From: a bacterium 210917-SL.2.15
GTDB taxonomy: Bacteria > Bacillota > Clostridia > Oscillospirales > Oscillospiraceae
DNA: 64,000 nucleotides
Direction: 5' to 3'
Assembly: GCA_020555605.1 (NCBI GenBank)
Contig: JAJCJC010000005.1
Location: 62,001-126,000, forward strand
Shown: positions 1 to 8,200 of the stretch, one piece after another
Layout of the letters: every line of letters begins with the position of its first letter
How positions within the stretch are numbered: position 1 is the stretch's first letter
Notes under the pieces: generated by a model
What the model was told of the DNA's origin: nothing
Seen by the model: only the letters and a program-made list of their open reading frames with translations
The model's database searches: none
Translations under genes and position numbers: made by a program

Positions 1-46
1 AGGCAAAAGGCAAGGAACTTGACTGCTGTGTTGGTGAAAAAGCGTT

Positions 47-754
47 TCATATTCGCCCAGCCCCTTTGTCCTTTTCCATTTTATAACCCTGTCCCCATAC
101 GACCTTCAAATAGCGCGGATTGGCCGGATCAATTTCAATTTTTTCCCGCAGGTGGCGGATATGGACCGCCACGGTGCCCTCGCTGCCCAGCGCCACATCC
201 TTCCATACCTTTTCATAAATCTCTGCCGAGGAAAACACCCGGCCTGGACTTTCCATCAGGAGTTTTAAAATGTTGTATTCCAGCGGCGTCAGGCTGACCG
301 GCTCCCCGTCCACGGATACGGTTTTCTCATCGTCGTCCATCTCCACGGCGCCGATGGCAAAATGGGCCTCCCGCTTGACCATGCCGCCCAGATTTGTATA
401 GCGGCGCAACTGGGAACGCACCCGCGCCACCACCTCGGCCGGATTGAAGGGCTTGGTGATATAGTCGTCGGCGCCGATGTTCAGTCCCAGGATCTTATCG
501 CTGTCCTCGCTTTTGGCCGTCAGAAGAATCACGGGCACATTGGAGGCCTCGCGCAGCTTGGCTGTGGCGGAGATGCCGTCCATTTCCGGCATCATAATAT
601 CCATCAAAATCAGATGGATCTCATGGTCGGCCACGATGTCCAGAGCCTCTCTTCCCGTGTGGGCTTCAAAAATACGGTAGCCCTCCGCAGAAAGATAAAT
701 GCGCAGAGCGGATACGATATCCCGCTCGTCGTCGCAGATCAAAATATTATACAT
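47..754 (-). CDS. OmpR/VanR-type two-component response regulator
   Basis: Cytoplasmic DNA-binding response regulator of 235 aa, the usual length for the OmpR/PhoB family. The N-terminal receiver domain (about residues 3-117) shows the acidic pair in ICDDE, the phospho-acceptor Asp in LMDIMMPEMDG and the conserved Lys in DYITKPF. A winged-helix domain (about 135-228) ends with the typical RYLKVVWGQGYKME strand. The ATG start is clear. Its histidine kinase is not in the window; it may lie beyond the left edge, because this gene ends only 46 nt from it. The signal is unknown. Family assignment is firm. Confidence 0.93.
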   Translation of the reverse strand: MYNILICDDERDIVSALRIYLSAEGYRIFEAHTGREALDIVADHEIHLILMDIMMPEMDGISATAKLREASNVPVILLTAKSEDSDKILGLNIGADDYITKPFNPAEVVARVRSQLRRYTNLGGMVKREAHFAIGAVEMDDDEKTVSVDGEPVSLTPLEYNILKLLMESPGRVFSSAEIYEKVWKDVALGSEGTVAVHIRHLREKIEIDPANPRYLKVVWGQGYKMEKDKGAGRI

Positions 755-833
755 ACTGGAAACTCTCTCCTTCTCCCCACCAGCATAGCATATAGCACGT
801 TAAAAACAAAGCGGGGAATTTTTTAAGTTCTCC

Positions 834-1733
834 TTAAGAATGTGCCGGCGGCGCTGCCGCATCCGGGCCGCCGCCCGCCCGGCGGCGATTGTAGCAATAC
901 ATCCAGACCGCTGCACCGACGATGACGACATACCCCAACACGCTCAGCGCATCGGGCCGCTGCCCGAAAAGGACAAAGCCCCACACTGCGGCAAAGAGCA
1001 CCTGCGTGTAATCGTACACGGAAATCTCCCGGGCCGGTGCATAGCAGTAGGCCTTGGTGATGGAAAACTGTCCGCCTGCGCCGCACAGCCCTGCCGCCAG
1101 CAAGCAGAAAAACTGCCAAGGCGCCATGGCCGCGCCGCCCACTAGGAACATCGGCAGCGTGACGACGCAGGAAAACAGGGAAAAATAAAACACAATGCGC
1201 GCGCCCTCTTCTCCCTGCAGCCCCATCTTGCGCACAAAGGTGTAGGCTGCGCCGGCACCCAACCCTCCCAGCGCCCCAATGAGTGCCGGAACATAGTCCA
1301 CATGATGAAACGAGGGCTTGATGATCAGCAACGCGCCGGCAAAAGCCGCCGTCAAACCGGCGGCCTGTACCGGCCGCACTTTTTCCTTCAAGATAAAGTA
1401 CGACAGGATCACCGCAAAAAACGGGCTGAGTTTATTGAGCATATTGGCGTCAGACAGCACCAGATGATCGATGGCATAAAAATTGCACAAGAGACCCGCG
1501 GTACCAAACAGGCACCGCCAAAACATGGGCTTTTGATTCACCGGCGCCACGCCCAGCGGGGAGATTCCCTTACGCCAGAGGGTAAAGGCGGCGATAAACA
1601 ACGCCGGCAGATTGCGGAACAGCGCCTTCTGTCCCGTAGGAAGATCGCCGGAGAGATGGACAAAGGCCGTCATCCCCGAAAAAAACAGGGCCGCCAGAAG
1701 GATATATAAAATGGCAGTGTGCTTTTGCTTCAA
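834..1733 (-). CDS. EamA/DMT-family membrane transporter
   Basis: Integral membrane protein of about 299 aa with ten hydrophobic segments arranged as two EamA repeats, as in DMT-superfamily metabolite exporters. The frame stays open back to 1880, but I place the start at a TTG (1733, KQKHTAILYILL...). It has a GAGG element 9 nt upstream and lies about 50 nt downstream of a good promoter on the same strand. The upstream residues are not hydrophobic and look like untranslated leader. The substrate cannot be told from sequence. It is divergent from the DUF3783 gene. Confidence 0.8.
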   Translation of the reverse strand: MKQKHTAILYILLAALFFSGMTAFVHLSGDLPTGQKALFRNLPALFIAAFTLWRKGISPLGVAPVNQKPMFWRCLFGTAGLLCNFYAIDHLVLSDANMLNKLSPFFAVILSYFILKEKVRPVQAAGLTAAFAGALLIIKPSFHHVDYVPALIGALGGLGAGAAYTFVRKMGLQGEEGARIVFYFSLFSCVVTLPMFLVGGAAMAPWQFFCLLAAGLCGAGGQFSITKAYCYAPAREISVYDYTQVLFAAVWGFVLFGQRPDALSVLGYVVIVGAAVWMYCYNRRRAGGGPDAAAPPAHS

Positions 1734-1791
1734 TAAAGAACGCCTCGTTTTCTGAAAATAAATATCTTCCGCGCAAAGCCGAATTAAAAAT

Positions 1792-1820
1792 ATTGTACCC
1801 CTATTGCACCATAAATGCAA
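1792..1820 (-). promoter_or_regulatory. Promoter of the EamA transporter
   Basis: On the minus strand TTGCAT (1815-1820) is followed after 17 nt by TACAAT (1792-1797), placing transcription start near 1785. This supports the downstream TTG start at 1733. Confidence 0.6.
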
Positions 1821-1828
1821 CGGACGGA

Positions 1829-1858
1829 TTGACGCTTTGTCCGAAACTGTGCTATGAT
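1829..1858 (+). promoter_or_regulatory. Promoter of the DUF3783 gene
   Basis: TTGACG (1829-1834), an 18-nt spacer and TATGAT (1853-1858). The -10 covers the in-frame ATG at 1854, so that ATG cannot be the start of a transcript from here. This argues for the GTG at 1911. Confidence 0.6.
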
Positions 1859-1910
1859 AAGGACAATCCATGCGCCGCACCGGCGGCGCGCAAAGGAGCG
1901 TTGGAAGAGC

Positions 1911-2303
1911 GTGAAAGAACAGATTCTTTTATTTCACTTTGAAGATGAAGCCCGCCTGAACGCCGTACGCAAGGCGCTGCTTCCGCTGCACATCGCCTGT
2001 AAAGTCGTTCCCCGTGAGGACTGGGACACGCCGCTGGGCGCTCTGGTGGGGCTGGAAACCGCCGCACAGCCCGACCTTCCCGCCGAGGAGCTGCGCGAGG
2101 AAGTGCTTTTCTTGTGCGGCCTGACCGGCGCTGGCATCCAGCTGGCCGTGGCGGCGCTGCGCAAGGCCGGACTGTATATCCCTTACAAAGCATCCTTGAC
2201 GCCCACAAACAAGGACTGGACGGTGCGCCAGCTCTTTTCCGAGATCTACCAGGAGCACCAGGCGATGCATAGCGGCCAGGAACGCGTTCACACTGAGGAA
2301 TAA
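1911..2303 (+). CDS. DUF3783-like small protein
   Basis: Small soluble protein of about 130 aa resembling the DUF3783 family of Clostridia; no function is known to me. The N-terminal part looks like a compact alpha/beta fold (QILLFHFEDEARLNAV, LHIACKVVPREDW). The C-terminal half reads like a short helical segment with TNKDWTVRQLFSEI. The frame is open from 1854, but the promoter -10 overlaps that codon. I prefer GTG 1911, with AAAGGAG at 1892-1898 about 12 nt upstream, which is a rather long spacing. The C-terminus is acidic. Probably monocistronic, since a terminator follows at once. Confidence 0.65.
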   Translation: MKEQILLFHFEDEARLNAVRKALLPLHIACKVVPREDWDTPLGALVGLETAAQPDLPAEELREEVLFLCGLTGAGIQLAVAALRKAGLYIPYKASLTPTNKDWTVRQLFSEIYQEHQAMHSGQERVHTEE

Positions 2304-2309
2304 AACGAC

Positions 2310-2346
2310 AAAAAACGTGCTCCGCAGTTCGTGGAGCACGTTTTTC
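2310..2346. terminator. Bidirectional terminator between the DUF3783 gene and bioY
   Basis: CGTGCTCC pairs with GGAGCACG around a short loop, flanked by A5 on the left and T5 on the right. It can therefore stop transcription from both convergent genes. Confidence 0.85.
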
Positions 2347-2372
2347 GCCGCTTTCCCGGCGAGCCGCCGTTT

Positions 2373-2930
2373 TCACTTCATTTCCTTCATCCGCGGCACC
2401 AGCGCCCCCGCCAGCACCACGGTGGCCGCGATCTTCACGGCATCCCAAGGCAAAAAGGGCAGCATACCGGCCCACAGGATGGCCATAACGTCCATGCCTT
2501 TGCCCAGATAGACATTGAGGATCAGCCCCATGTAGGGCAGCCCCACCAGATAGATCACCGCCAAGCCCGCCACGCAGGCTAGGGCGATGCGCTGGCGGGA
2601 AGCGCTTCCGCCGGTGATCAGGCCAATGACAAAGGCCGCCGGGATATAAGAGAGCAGAAACCCGAATGTGGGCTGGAACACATAGCCAAGTCCCCCGCCC
2701 GCCGTAAAAATGGGAAGCCCTACCAGTCCCAGGGCGATGTAGACCAGCTGGGACAGCGCGCCGTATTTCGGCCCCAGCAGCACACCCGCCATGCAGACAA
2801 AGAAAACCTGCAGGGTAAAGGAAGACCAAGGCGTGGGAATCTTCAGGAAGGCTCCAATGGCAGTCAGCGCAGCAAACAGCGCTGCCAGCAGCAACATCCG
2901 GGTCTTTGCATGAGATGCAGTCGCTGTCAT
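2373..2930 (-). CDS. bioY: Biotin transporter BioY (ECF S component)
   Basis: Membrane substrate-binding subunit of a biotin ECF transporter, 185 aa with about six hydrophobic segments. It carries the BioY signatures TPWSSFTLQVFFVCMAG, GLPIFTAGGG and GYVFQPTFGFLLSY. It needs a shared EcfA/A'/T energy module, none of which is in the window. The ATG at 2930 has AAAAGGAG just upstream and directly abuts a BirA operator, so a bound repressor would also cover the ribosome site. It is divergently transcribed from birA across a shared regulatory region. Expected to be induced when biotin is scarce. Confidence 0.93.
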   Translation of the reverse strand: MTATASHAKTRMLLLAALFAALTAIGAFLKIPTPWSSFTLQVFFVCMAGVLLGPKYGALSQLVYIALGLVGLPIFTAGGGLGYVFQPTFGFLLSYIPAAFVIGLITGGSASRQRIALACVAGLAVIYLVGLPYMGLILNVYLGKGMDVMAILWAGMLPFLPWDAVKIAATVVLAGALVPRMKEMK

Positions 2931-2931
2931 A

Positions 2932-2965
2932 TTGTAAACCAATCTCCTTTTCAATGAGTTTACAA
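2932..2965. promoter_or_regulatory. BirA operator 1 (bioY-proximal)
   Basis: TTGTAAACC (2932-2940), 16 nt, AGTTTACAA (2957-2965). This matches the known BirA operator pattern TTGTAAACC-N14/15-GGTTTACAA with one base changed and a slightly longer spacer. It covers the region between the bioY -10 and its ATG. Confidence 0.82.
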
Positions 2966-2966
2966 T

Positions 2967-2995
2967 AGAATACAACAACTTCCTCTGATTGTCAA
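2967..2995 (-). promoter_or_regulatory. bioY promoter
   Basis: On the minus strand TTGACA (2990-2995), 17 nt, TATTCT (2967-2972). The -35 overlaps the left arm of BirA operator 2 and transcription would start inside operator 1, so repression could act twice. Confidence 0.8.
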
Positions 2996-3021
2996 CAAAT
3001 TCTTTTTCTTTCGGTTTACAA
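2989..3021. promoter_or_regulatory. BirA operator 2 (birA-proximal)
   Basis: TTGTCAACA (2989-2997), 15 nt, GGTTTACAA (3013-3021). The right arm is a perfect consensus half-site. The left arm keeps TTGT-AAC. It overlaps the -35 elements of both birA and bioY. Confidence 0.75.
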
Positions 3022-3043
3022 TTTGCTCTGAATCTGCTACACT
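3015..3043 (+). promoter_or_regulatory. birA promoter
   Basis: TTTACA (3015-3020), 17 nt, TACACT (3038-3043). The -35 hexamer lies within BirA operator 2, implying autoregulation. Confidence 0.75.
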
Positions 3044-3078
3044 CAAACGATAGGCTGGAATATACAGGAGGCAATACT

Positions 3079-4074
3079 ATGCGCCGTCATACCATTTTGG
3101 AAGCGTTGCGCGCGAGCAAAGGAGAATATATCTCCGGCGAGCGTCTCAGCCAAACCCTCGGCATTACGCGGGCCGCCGTCTGGAAAGGCGTGGACGCCCT
3201 GCGCCGGGAGGGATATGAAATCGAATCCAAGACCCGCCTGGGATACCGGCTTCTCTCTGCACCGGACACACTGGATCCGGAGACACTGGCTGCACAGCTG
3301 AACACCGCCGTGGTGGGCTGCCGCATCCTTTCTTTTGACATACTCGATTCCACCAACACCTATGCCAAGCAAGCAGCCCTAGAGGGCGGCGAAAACGGGC
3401 TGGTGATCCTTGCCGGACAGCAGACCGGAGGACGGGGCCGCAGCGGGCGCTCCTTCCAATCCCCTCCCGGCAAGGGGCTGTATCTCACCGTCCTGCTCAA
3501 ACCCGCCGCCGCTCCCGCAGCAGTGCTGCCGGTGACGGCTCTGGCCGCAGTGGCCACCTGCCGAAGCATCGAGCGCGTCTGCGGTCTGCGGCCGGGTATC
3601 AAATGGACCAATGACCTGGTGCTGGGCAGCCGCAAACTGACCGGCATCCTGACCGAAATGGGCGTGGAAGGCGAGACCGGTGCGTTGCAGTACGTGGTCG
3701 TGGGCATCGGTACCAACCTGAACCAGACGCAAGCCGATTTCAGCGGAGCGGTGGCCGATGTGGCCACCTCACTGCGCATTGTTCTGGGGCATACAGTATC
3801 CCGGGCTGAGCTGGCCGTCGCCCTGATCGAAGAGCTGGACCGGTTGTACGCCGCGCTGCTGGCTCAGGACTTTGCTCCCTGGCGGGAGGAATACCGCCGC
3901 AATTGCGTCACGTTGGGTCATCCGGTGCGTATTCTCGGCAGCGGTCTGGAACGCACCGCCTATGCAGAGGATATCGACGACACCTTTGGATTGATAGTGC
4001 GCTATGAAAACGGCCGGCGGGAAACCATCCGCAGCGGAGAAGTCTCCGTGCGCGGACTGTATGGATATGTATAA
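3079..4074 (+). CDS. birA: Bifunctional biotin-protein ligase / biotin operon repressor
   Basis: 331-aa BirA. It makes biotinyl-AMP and biotinylates biotin-dependent carboxylases; in this long form it also represses biotin genes. An N-terminal winged helix (about residues 3-65; LSQTLGITRAAVWKGVDALR) precedes the catalytic domain, with the biotinyl-AMP loop GRGRSGRSFQSPPG, the KWTNDLVL motif and a C-terminal SH3-like segment. The ATG at 3079 follows AGGAGG closely. Upstream lies BirA operator 2, so it probably represses itself. Followed after 44 nt by the chromate transporter pair on the same strand, perhaps cotranscribed. Confidence 0.95.
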   Translation: MRRHTILEALRASKGEYISGERLSQTLGITRAAVWKGVDALRREGYEIESKTRLGYRLLSAPDTLDPETLAAQLNTAVVGCRILSFDILDSTNTYAKQAALEGGENGLVILAGQQTGGRGRSGRSFQSPPGKGLYLTVLLKPAAAPAAVLPVTALAAVATCRSIERVCGLRPGIKWTNDLVLGSRKLTGILTEMGVEGETGALQYVVVGIGTNLNQTQADFSGAVADVATSLRIVLGHTVSRAELAVALIEELDRLYAALLAQDFAPWREEYRRNCVTLGHPVRILGSGLERTAYAEDIDDTFGLIVRYENGRRETIRSGEVSVRGLYGYV

Positions 4075-4118
4075 GCGCGGCTGGTGCTGTATTTTGAACG
4101 CAGACAAAGGAGACCATT

Positions 4119-4688
4119 ATGCTATCGAAATTGTGGGAACTGTTTTATACCTTTGCCCGGGTGGGAATCACCACCTTCGGCGGCGGCTACGCCATGCTGC
4201 CGATTCTGCACCGGGAGATCGTGGAAAATAAGGGCTGGGCCACGGAGGAAGAAATGGCGGATTATTATGCCATCAGCCAATGCACGCCGGGCATTATTGC
4301 CGTCAATGTGGCCACCTTTATCGGCCGCAAAGAGGCCGGCATCATCGGCGGTATTGCAGCAACCCTGGGGCAGGTCTTCCCTTGCCTCGTTATTATCTGC
4401 GTGATTGCAGGCCTGCTCACCAATTTTTCCGATCTGGAGATTGTGCAGGACGCCTTCAACGGCGTGCGCGCCTGTGTATGCGTCCTGATCCTGAACGCCG
4501 TGCTCAAGCTGTTCAAAACCGATGTGGTGGACATCGCTACGTTCCTGATCTTTCTGGCCGTGCTGGCAGGGGCAGCCTTTACCAATCTGTCCCCGGTGCT
4601 GTTCGTCGTGGTAGCCGGCGTGCTAGGCGTTGTGCTCCGCGCGCTCCATCTGGACGGCGCTTCCCGAAAGGAGGCGGCCGGAAAATGA
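4119..4688 (+). CDS. Chromate transporter, half-size subunit 1
   Basis: 189-aa membrane protein of the CHR family, the half-length (about 190 aa) form that works as a pair of unlike subunits. The family signature F-GGGYAMLP lies at about residues 21-28, followed by ISQCTPGIIAVNVATF. Annotated family role is chromate (possibly sulfate-like anion) export; true physiological substrate in gut anaerobes is unclear. ATG preceded by AAAGGAG. Its TGA overlaps the ATG of the next subunit (ATGA at 4685-4688), so the two are translationally coupled. Confidence 0.88.
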   Translation: MLSKLWELFYTFARVGITTFGGGYAMLPILHREIVENKGWATEEEMADYYAISQCTPGIIAVNVATFIGRKEAGIIGGIAATLGQVFPCLVIICVIAGLLTNFSDLEIVQDAFNGVRACVCVLILNAVLKLFKTDVVDIATFLIFLAVLAGAAFTNLSPVLFVVVAGVLGVVLRALHLDGASRKEAAGK

Positions 4689-5254
4689 TCTATCTGCGCC
4701 TCTTTCTGGAATTTTTCCGCACAGGCCTGTTCGCAGTGGGCGGCGGCCTGGCAACGATGCCGTTCCTGTACCACATCTCCGACACCACCGGCTGGTTTTC
4801 CCATGCAGATCTGGCCAATATGATCGCCGTATCCGAATCCACGCCGGGTCCCATGGGGGTAAACATGGCCACCTATGTGGGCTTCACCGTGGCCGGGATC
4901 CCCAGCGCCATCATCGCTACACTGGGGCTGGTGACGCCCTCCATTCTCGTGATTCTGATTGTGGCCAAATTCCTGGAAGCCTTCCGCACCAACCGCACTG
5001 TAGACGCGGTGTTTTACGGCCTGCGTCCAGCTTCCTGCGGTCTGATCGCCGCGGCGGGACTGTCCGTGGTGTCCCTGGCGCTGTTGAATCTCAACGGTCC
5101 CCCGGCAGAACTGTTTCAATGGAAGTATATTGCCTTGGCCGCCGTCATTCTGGTTCTGACCCGCTGGGTAAAACCGACAAAAAAACTGCATCCCATTGTG
5201 TTCATTCTCGGCTCCGCCGCCGCAGGGGTTTTATTCGGCGCTGCCGGATGGTAA
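4685..5254 (+). CDS. Chromate transporter, half-size subunit 2
   Basis: Second CHR half-subunit, 189 aa, with its own copy of the signature (FAVGGGLATMPFLY, then VSESTPGPMGVNMATY). Together with the preceding gene it rebuilds the full-length antiparallel transporter. The start is fixed by the 4-nt ATGA overlap. A strong terminator follows about 10 nt after the stop, closing the birA-chr unit. Confidence 0.88.
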   Translation: MIYLRLFLEFFRTGLFAVGGGLATMPFLYHISDTTGWFSHADLANMIAVSESTPGPMGVNMATYVGFTVAGIPSAIIATLGLVTPSILVILIVAKFLEAFRTNRTVDAVFYGLRPASCGLIAAAGLSVVSLALLNLNGPPAELFQWKYIALAAVILVLTRWVKPTKKLHPIVFILGSAAAGVLFGAAGW

Positions 5255-5263
5255 CAATGTGCC

Positions 5264-5300
5264 AAAAGCGCCGCCCGTTCAAACGCGCGGCGCTTTTCTT
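5264..5300 (+). terminator. Terminator after the chromate transporter
   Basis: AAAAGCGCCG (5264-5273) pairs with CGGCGCTTTT (5288-5297), ending in a T-rich stretch. Confidence 0.85.
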
Positions 5301-5561
5301 ATATTCTAATGTGACATTTTTACCCAAATGTAAAATTGAAAAATAAGGAAGTCGATAAAATCCAATAATTTTCAAAAAGATGTCAGCATTGTGCAAAACA
5401 CCCAAATAATCAAGAAAAAATTGTGCAATAAATAGAGCGGAATCGGATAATAAAAAATGATCAGAGGCGACTACAATACAGAACCGGAGCAGGAGCACAC
5501 ATCCCGCATCACTGCGCCGTTTCTGCCAAAGCCAATTGGATATACAAGGAGTACAAAACGC
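5301..5561. other. AT-rich intergenic region upstream of the second DMT transporter
   Basis: No convincing gene. The stretch is markedly more AT-rich than its surroundings and includes two TTGTGCAA-containing words (about 5389 and 5419). A GATAAT-like -10 near 5444 could belong to the transporter promoter, but no well-spaced -35 is seen. Otherwise nothing recognised. Confidence 0.4.
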
Positions 5562-6671
5562 ATGAACACACAACAATTGAACCGACAGCAAACAGAAGAG
5601 AAATACAAAGCGCTGAAGAATAACTTTTTCAAGCGCGGCATCCTGATCGGCGGCATGTCAGGCTTGCTGTACGGCGTATATTCCGCCTTTTTGACGCTGG
5701 GTATGTCCCGGGGGATCTGGGCCGACTGGCAGGCTCCCGGCAGCGGTCTTTCCGTTTTCATTCTGACCTATATGCTCAGCGCAATCGGCAGCTCCATTAA
5801 CGATACCATCAGCGGGCTGTTCAGCCTGGCCAACGTAACCGCCAAAGGGAAGTTGAAAGATTTTCTGCGTACCATGCGCACCAAACCCGGTTGGATCATG
5901 GTATTAGCGGCCTTGTTTGGCGGTCCGCTGGCCAACACAGCTTACGTTATCGGCCTGCAGATGGCCGGCTCCATGGCAGCCCCGGTTTCCGCCCTATGCG
6001 TGGCAATCGGCGCTCTGCTGGGCCGTATTCTATATAAGCAGACGCTTAATCTGCGCATGGCAGCCGGCATCGTGCTGTGCTTTGCCGCCACCGTGATGAT
6101 CGGCGGCACCGCACTGAGCGCCATGAATTCTCAGGTGCTGCTGGGTTGCGCCATTTCTTTTATCGCAGCATTGGGCTGGGGCATTGAAGGCTGCGTCGCC
6201 GGCCACGGCACCGCATTGATCGACTCTGAAATCGGCATTACGATCCGCCAGTGCACCTCCGGTATTGTCAACACTCTCGTTCTGGTTCCCCTGTTCGCCG
6301 TCTTGGCCGGCAACATTACGCTGGCGCCCCAGCTGCTGGGACAAGCCTGGAGCAGCGCCGGCGCAATGCCTTTCTTTGTGATCTCGGGCTTTTGCGCCAT
6401 GCTGACTTTCTCCATGTGGTATAAGGGCACTTCCATGTGCGGCGCGGCCCTGGGTATGGCCCTCAACGGCACTTATTCGTTCTTCACCCCCCTGTGCTGC
6501 TGGATTTTACTGGGTCTGATCTTCCGCGAGCCAGGCTGGGCCATAACGCCTATCGGCTGGGTCAGTGCCTTGGTCATGTTCTGCGGCATTGTATTGATTG
6601 CCATGGATCCTCGACAACTCTTTCAGAAAAAGAGTACACAAAAACAGAAACTCATTAAGGCCAAAAACTAA
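5562..6671 (+). CDS. DMT-superfamily (EamA-like) transporter
   Basis: 369-aa polytopic membrane protein with about ten hydrophobic segments. It has the small-residue-rich turns of EamA-like carriers (LFGGPLANTAYVIGLQMAG; SALCVAIGALLGRILYKQ) and a longer, charged cytoplasmic N-terminus and C-terminal tail (FQKKSTQKQKLIKAKN) than usual. ATG 5562 has AAGGAG upstream, and the upstream in-frame ATG at 5457 lacks one. The substrate is unknown. A small 88-residue gene follows 19 nt later and is probably cotranscribed. Confidence 0.78.
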   Translation: MNTQQLNRQQTEEKYKALKNNFFKRGILIGGMSGLLYGVYSAFLTLGMSRGIWADWQAPGSGLSVFILTYMLSAIGSSINDTISGLFSLANVTAKGKLKDFLRTMRTKPGWIMVLAALFGGPLANTAYVIGLQMAGSMAAPVSALCVAIGALLGRILYKQTLNLRMAAGIVLCFAATVMIGGTALSAMNSQVLLGCAISFIAALGWGIEGCVAGHGTALIDSEIGITIRQCTSGIVNTLVLVPLFAVLAGNITLAPQLLGQAWSSAGAMPFFVISGFCAMLTFSMWYKGTSMCGAALGMALNGTYSFFTPLCCWILLGLIFREPGWAITPIGWVSALVMFCGIVLIAMDPRQLFQKKSTQKQKLIKAKN

Positions 6672-6690
6672 TCAGCGAAAGAGGGAATAC

Positions 6691-6957
6691 ATTACGAAAC
6701 CATTAAACTACGCTATTTTGAAATATATTACGACAGTGCAGGAGGCTTCTCCCGCCCAAGTAGTGGCAGCACTCAAACCCCAGTATGGCTCATTTCGCGC
6801 ATTAACGGAAAAGTCCGTATTAGAAGCACTTCTGACCGGCGTAGAAAACGGCTTGCTGGAAGAAACCCGCCACGCGTTAGATAGCCGCGGCAATTTGGAG
6901 ATTTATTTCCGTGCCCCCGAAAGCGGCGCGGCCATGATTAACGCTTACATTAAATAA
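6691..6957 (+). CDS. Small winged-helix-like protein with an apparent ATT start
   Basis: About 88 aa, unrecognised. The pattern AILKYI...EASPAQVVAALK...SVLEALLTGVENGLLEE...GNLEIYFRAP resembles a small winged-helix fold: helices followed by a beta hairpin. GAGGG (6681-6685) sits 5 nt before an in-frame ATT (6691), and no ATG, GTG or TTG lies at a suitable distance. The next in-frame start, TTG 6718, would cut into the first helix. ATT initiation is known for infC but rare. A TTG at 6598 inside the transporter gene is the alternative. Role unknown, probably linked to the upstream transporter. Confidence 0.6.
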   Translation: MTKPLNYAILKYITTVQEASPAQVVAALKPQYGSFRALTEKSVLEALLTGVENGLLEETRHALDSRGNLEIYFRAPESGAAMINAYIK

Positions 6958-6965
6958 ACAACACA

Positions 6966-7005
6966 GGCCGTTGGGCGGAGCATATGCTCCGCCCAACGGC
7001 CCTTT
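6966..7005. terminator. Loop-free 36-bp palindrome acting as terminator
   Basis: A perfect inverted repeat spans 6966-7001 with 18-bp arms meeting at CATATG, followed by TTTT. It separates two convergent genes. Confidence 0.8.
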
Positions 7006-7012
7006 TCATCCG

Positions 7013-8200
7013 TTAGTCATCCTGCATGTAAGGTATATGCACAATATCGATGCCGACGCATTGAATATCTGCCGTATCAAGATAAGCCAGCAGTTCGTCG
7101 CGGCTTCCGGAAACACAGTAGCGCTCCGTCAGCAGCGGGCCGGTCTGGGCTGCCACAGCGTCACAGTTTGCCCGGATCGCTTCTTTGACAGCATCACCGC
7201 CGAAACCATACCAGCCGCCGGAATAAGCGCCGCCGTCCGACGAAAGATCATCCGGAATGCCGTCGGTCTCCACATCAAAACTCAGCTGCCTGAGCAGCCG
7301 CGGGGCACTGAGCAGCGTCTCCAGATTGTTAAGATAGAGCTGCCGCAGTTCTTCGCTGCTCATATCCTGGCGCCAATCGTCGCCACTCTCGGATGTGCGG
7401 GTGCGTGTATTCAATCCGCCGCGCCACTGGTAGTCCCTTCCGGCAACGGGTTCCCCGTCACTGTAAACCTCGATCCAGTTCACATCCAGACCGCTTTCGC
7501 GCAACGTCTCAATGCTGACCGGCTCGTTGGCGCGAACGCTGATGTAACCATAGCTGGTGCGCGGCAGGCCTTCCAGATCGGCACGCACCTCCTCCACGCT
7601 GTCGCGGTAATTGAAAGCGCCCCAGTTTCGGACCAACACACTCTCCGGGTCGTTTTTCACTGCATAGCGCCCCCAGTTCAGCGTGACCTTCACGCTGTTT
7701 TCGCCTATTCTCGCCCAATACTGTTTCATATCCAGTGCGCTCAGCCCCACAGTATAACACCCGAAGCCGCGGTTCTGCGTCCATTTGCGGCGCTTCTGGT
7801 CGCTCGCGGGCACCAGTTCCACATAGGGCCGCGTTGTTTCATAATACGCGCCCAAATACTCCTCCAAGCTGGCGCTGCTCATGCCGCCGACATGCTGTGG
7901 CGAAGGGAAGAACAGCCCTACCACCGGGCTGACGACTAGAAACACCACCGCGCAGACGGCAGCCACCACAGCGATCGTTTTCAAACAAATGCTGCGGATG
8001 CGCCGGTCGATGGCTTTCTCCAGCCGCCGCTCGAAGTCCCGCTCCGCAGCCCTGGTGCGTTCCTCCGCGTCTTCGGCAAAGCGTTCTTCCGCACCCGTTT
8101 CCACCGACGGCGCAGCGTTTTCCACCAACTCTGCGTTCTCCGCCGCACTGTCCCGACCCAAGGCCTCCAACTCTTTTTCCCACGCCTCCCGTTCGCTCAT
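7013..8200 (-). CDS. Membrane anti-sigma / sigma-regulator protein
   Basis: 395 aa. The first 70 residues are strongly charged and cytoplasmic, with a Glu/Arg-rich coiled-coil-like region. One membrane segment follows (about 75-98), then a roughly 295-residue extracytoplasmic domain. The layout and the C-terminal part (NYRDSVEEVRADLEGLPRTSYGYISVRA) fit the Sigma_reg_N/Sigma_reg_C (YhfM-like) anti-sigma family. It begins inside an ATGA overlap with the upstream ECF sigma gene, the standard arrangement for an anti-sigma factor. That sigma gene is broken, so this protein may have no partner or may regulate another sigma. Confidence 0.72.
   Translation of the reverse strand: MSEREAWEKELEALGRDSAAENAELVENAAPSVETGAEERFAEDAEERTRAAERDFERRLEKAIDRRIRSICLKTIAVVAAVCAVVFLVVSPVVGLFFPSPQHVGGMSSASLEEYLGAYYETTRPYVELVPASDQKRRKWTQNRGFGCYTVGLSALDMKQYWARIGENSVKVTLNWGRYAVKNDPESVLVRNWGAFNYRDSVEEVRADLEGLPRTSYGYISVRANEPVSIETLRESGLDVNWIEVYSDGEPVAGRDYQWRGGLNTRTRTSESGDDWRQDMSSEELRQLYLNNLETLLSAPRLLRQLSFDVETDGIPDDLSSDGGAYSGGWYGFGGDAVKEAIRANCDAVAAQTGPLLTERYCVSGSRDELLAYLDTADIQCVGIDIVHIPYMQDD

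Noticed and set aside
1854-1910. N-terminal extension of the DUF3783 protein from ATG 1854
   Set aside because: That ATG lies within the promoter -10, and the extension is basic low-complexity sequence.
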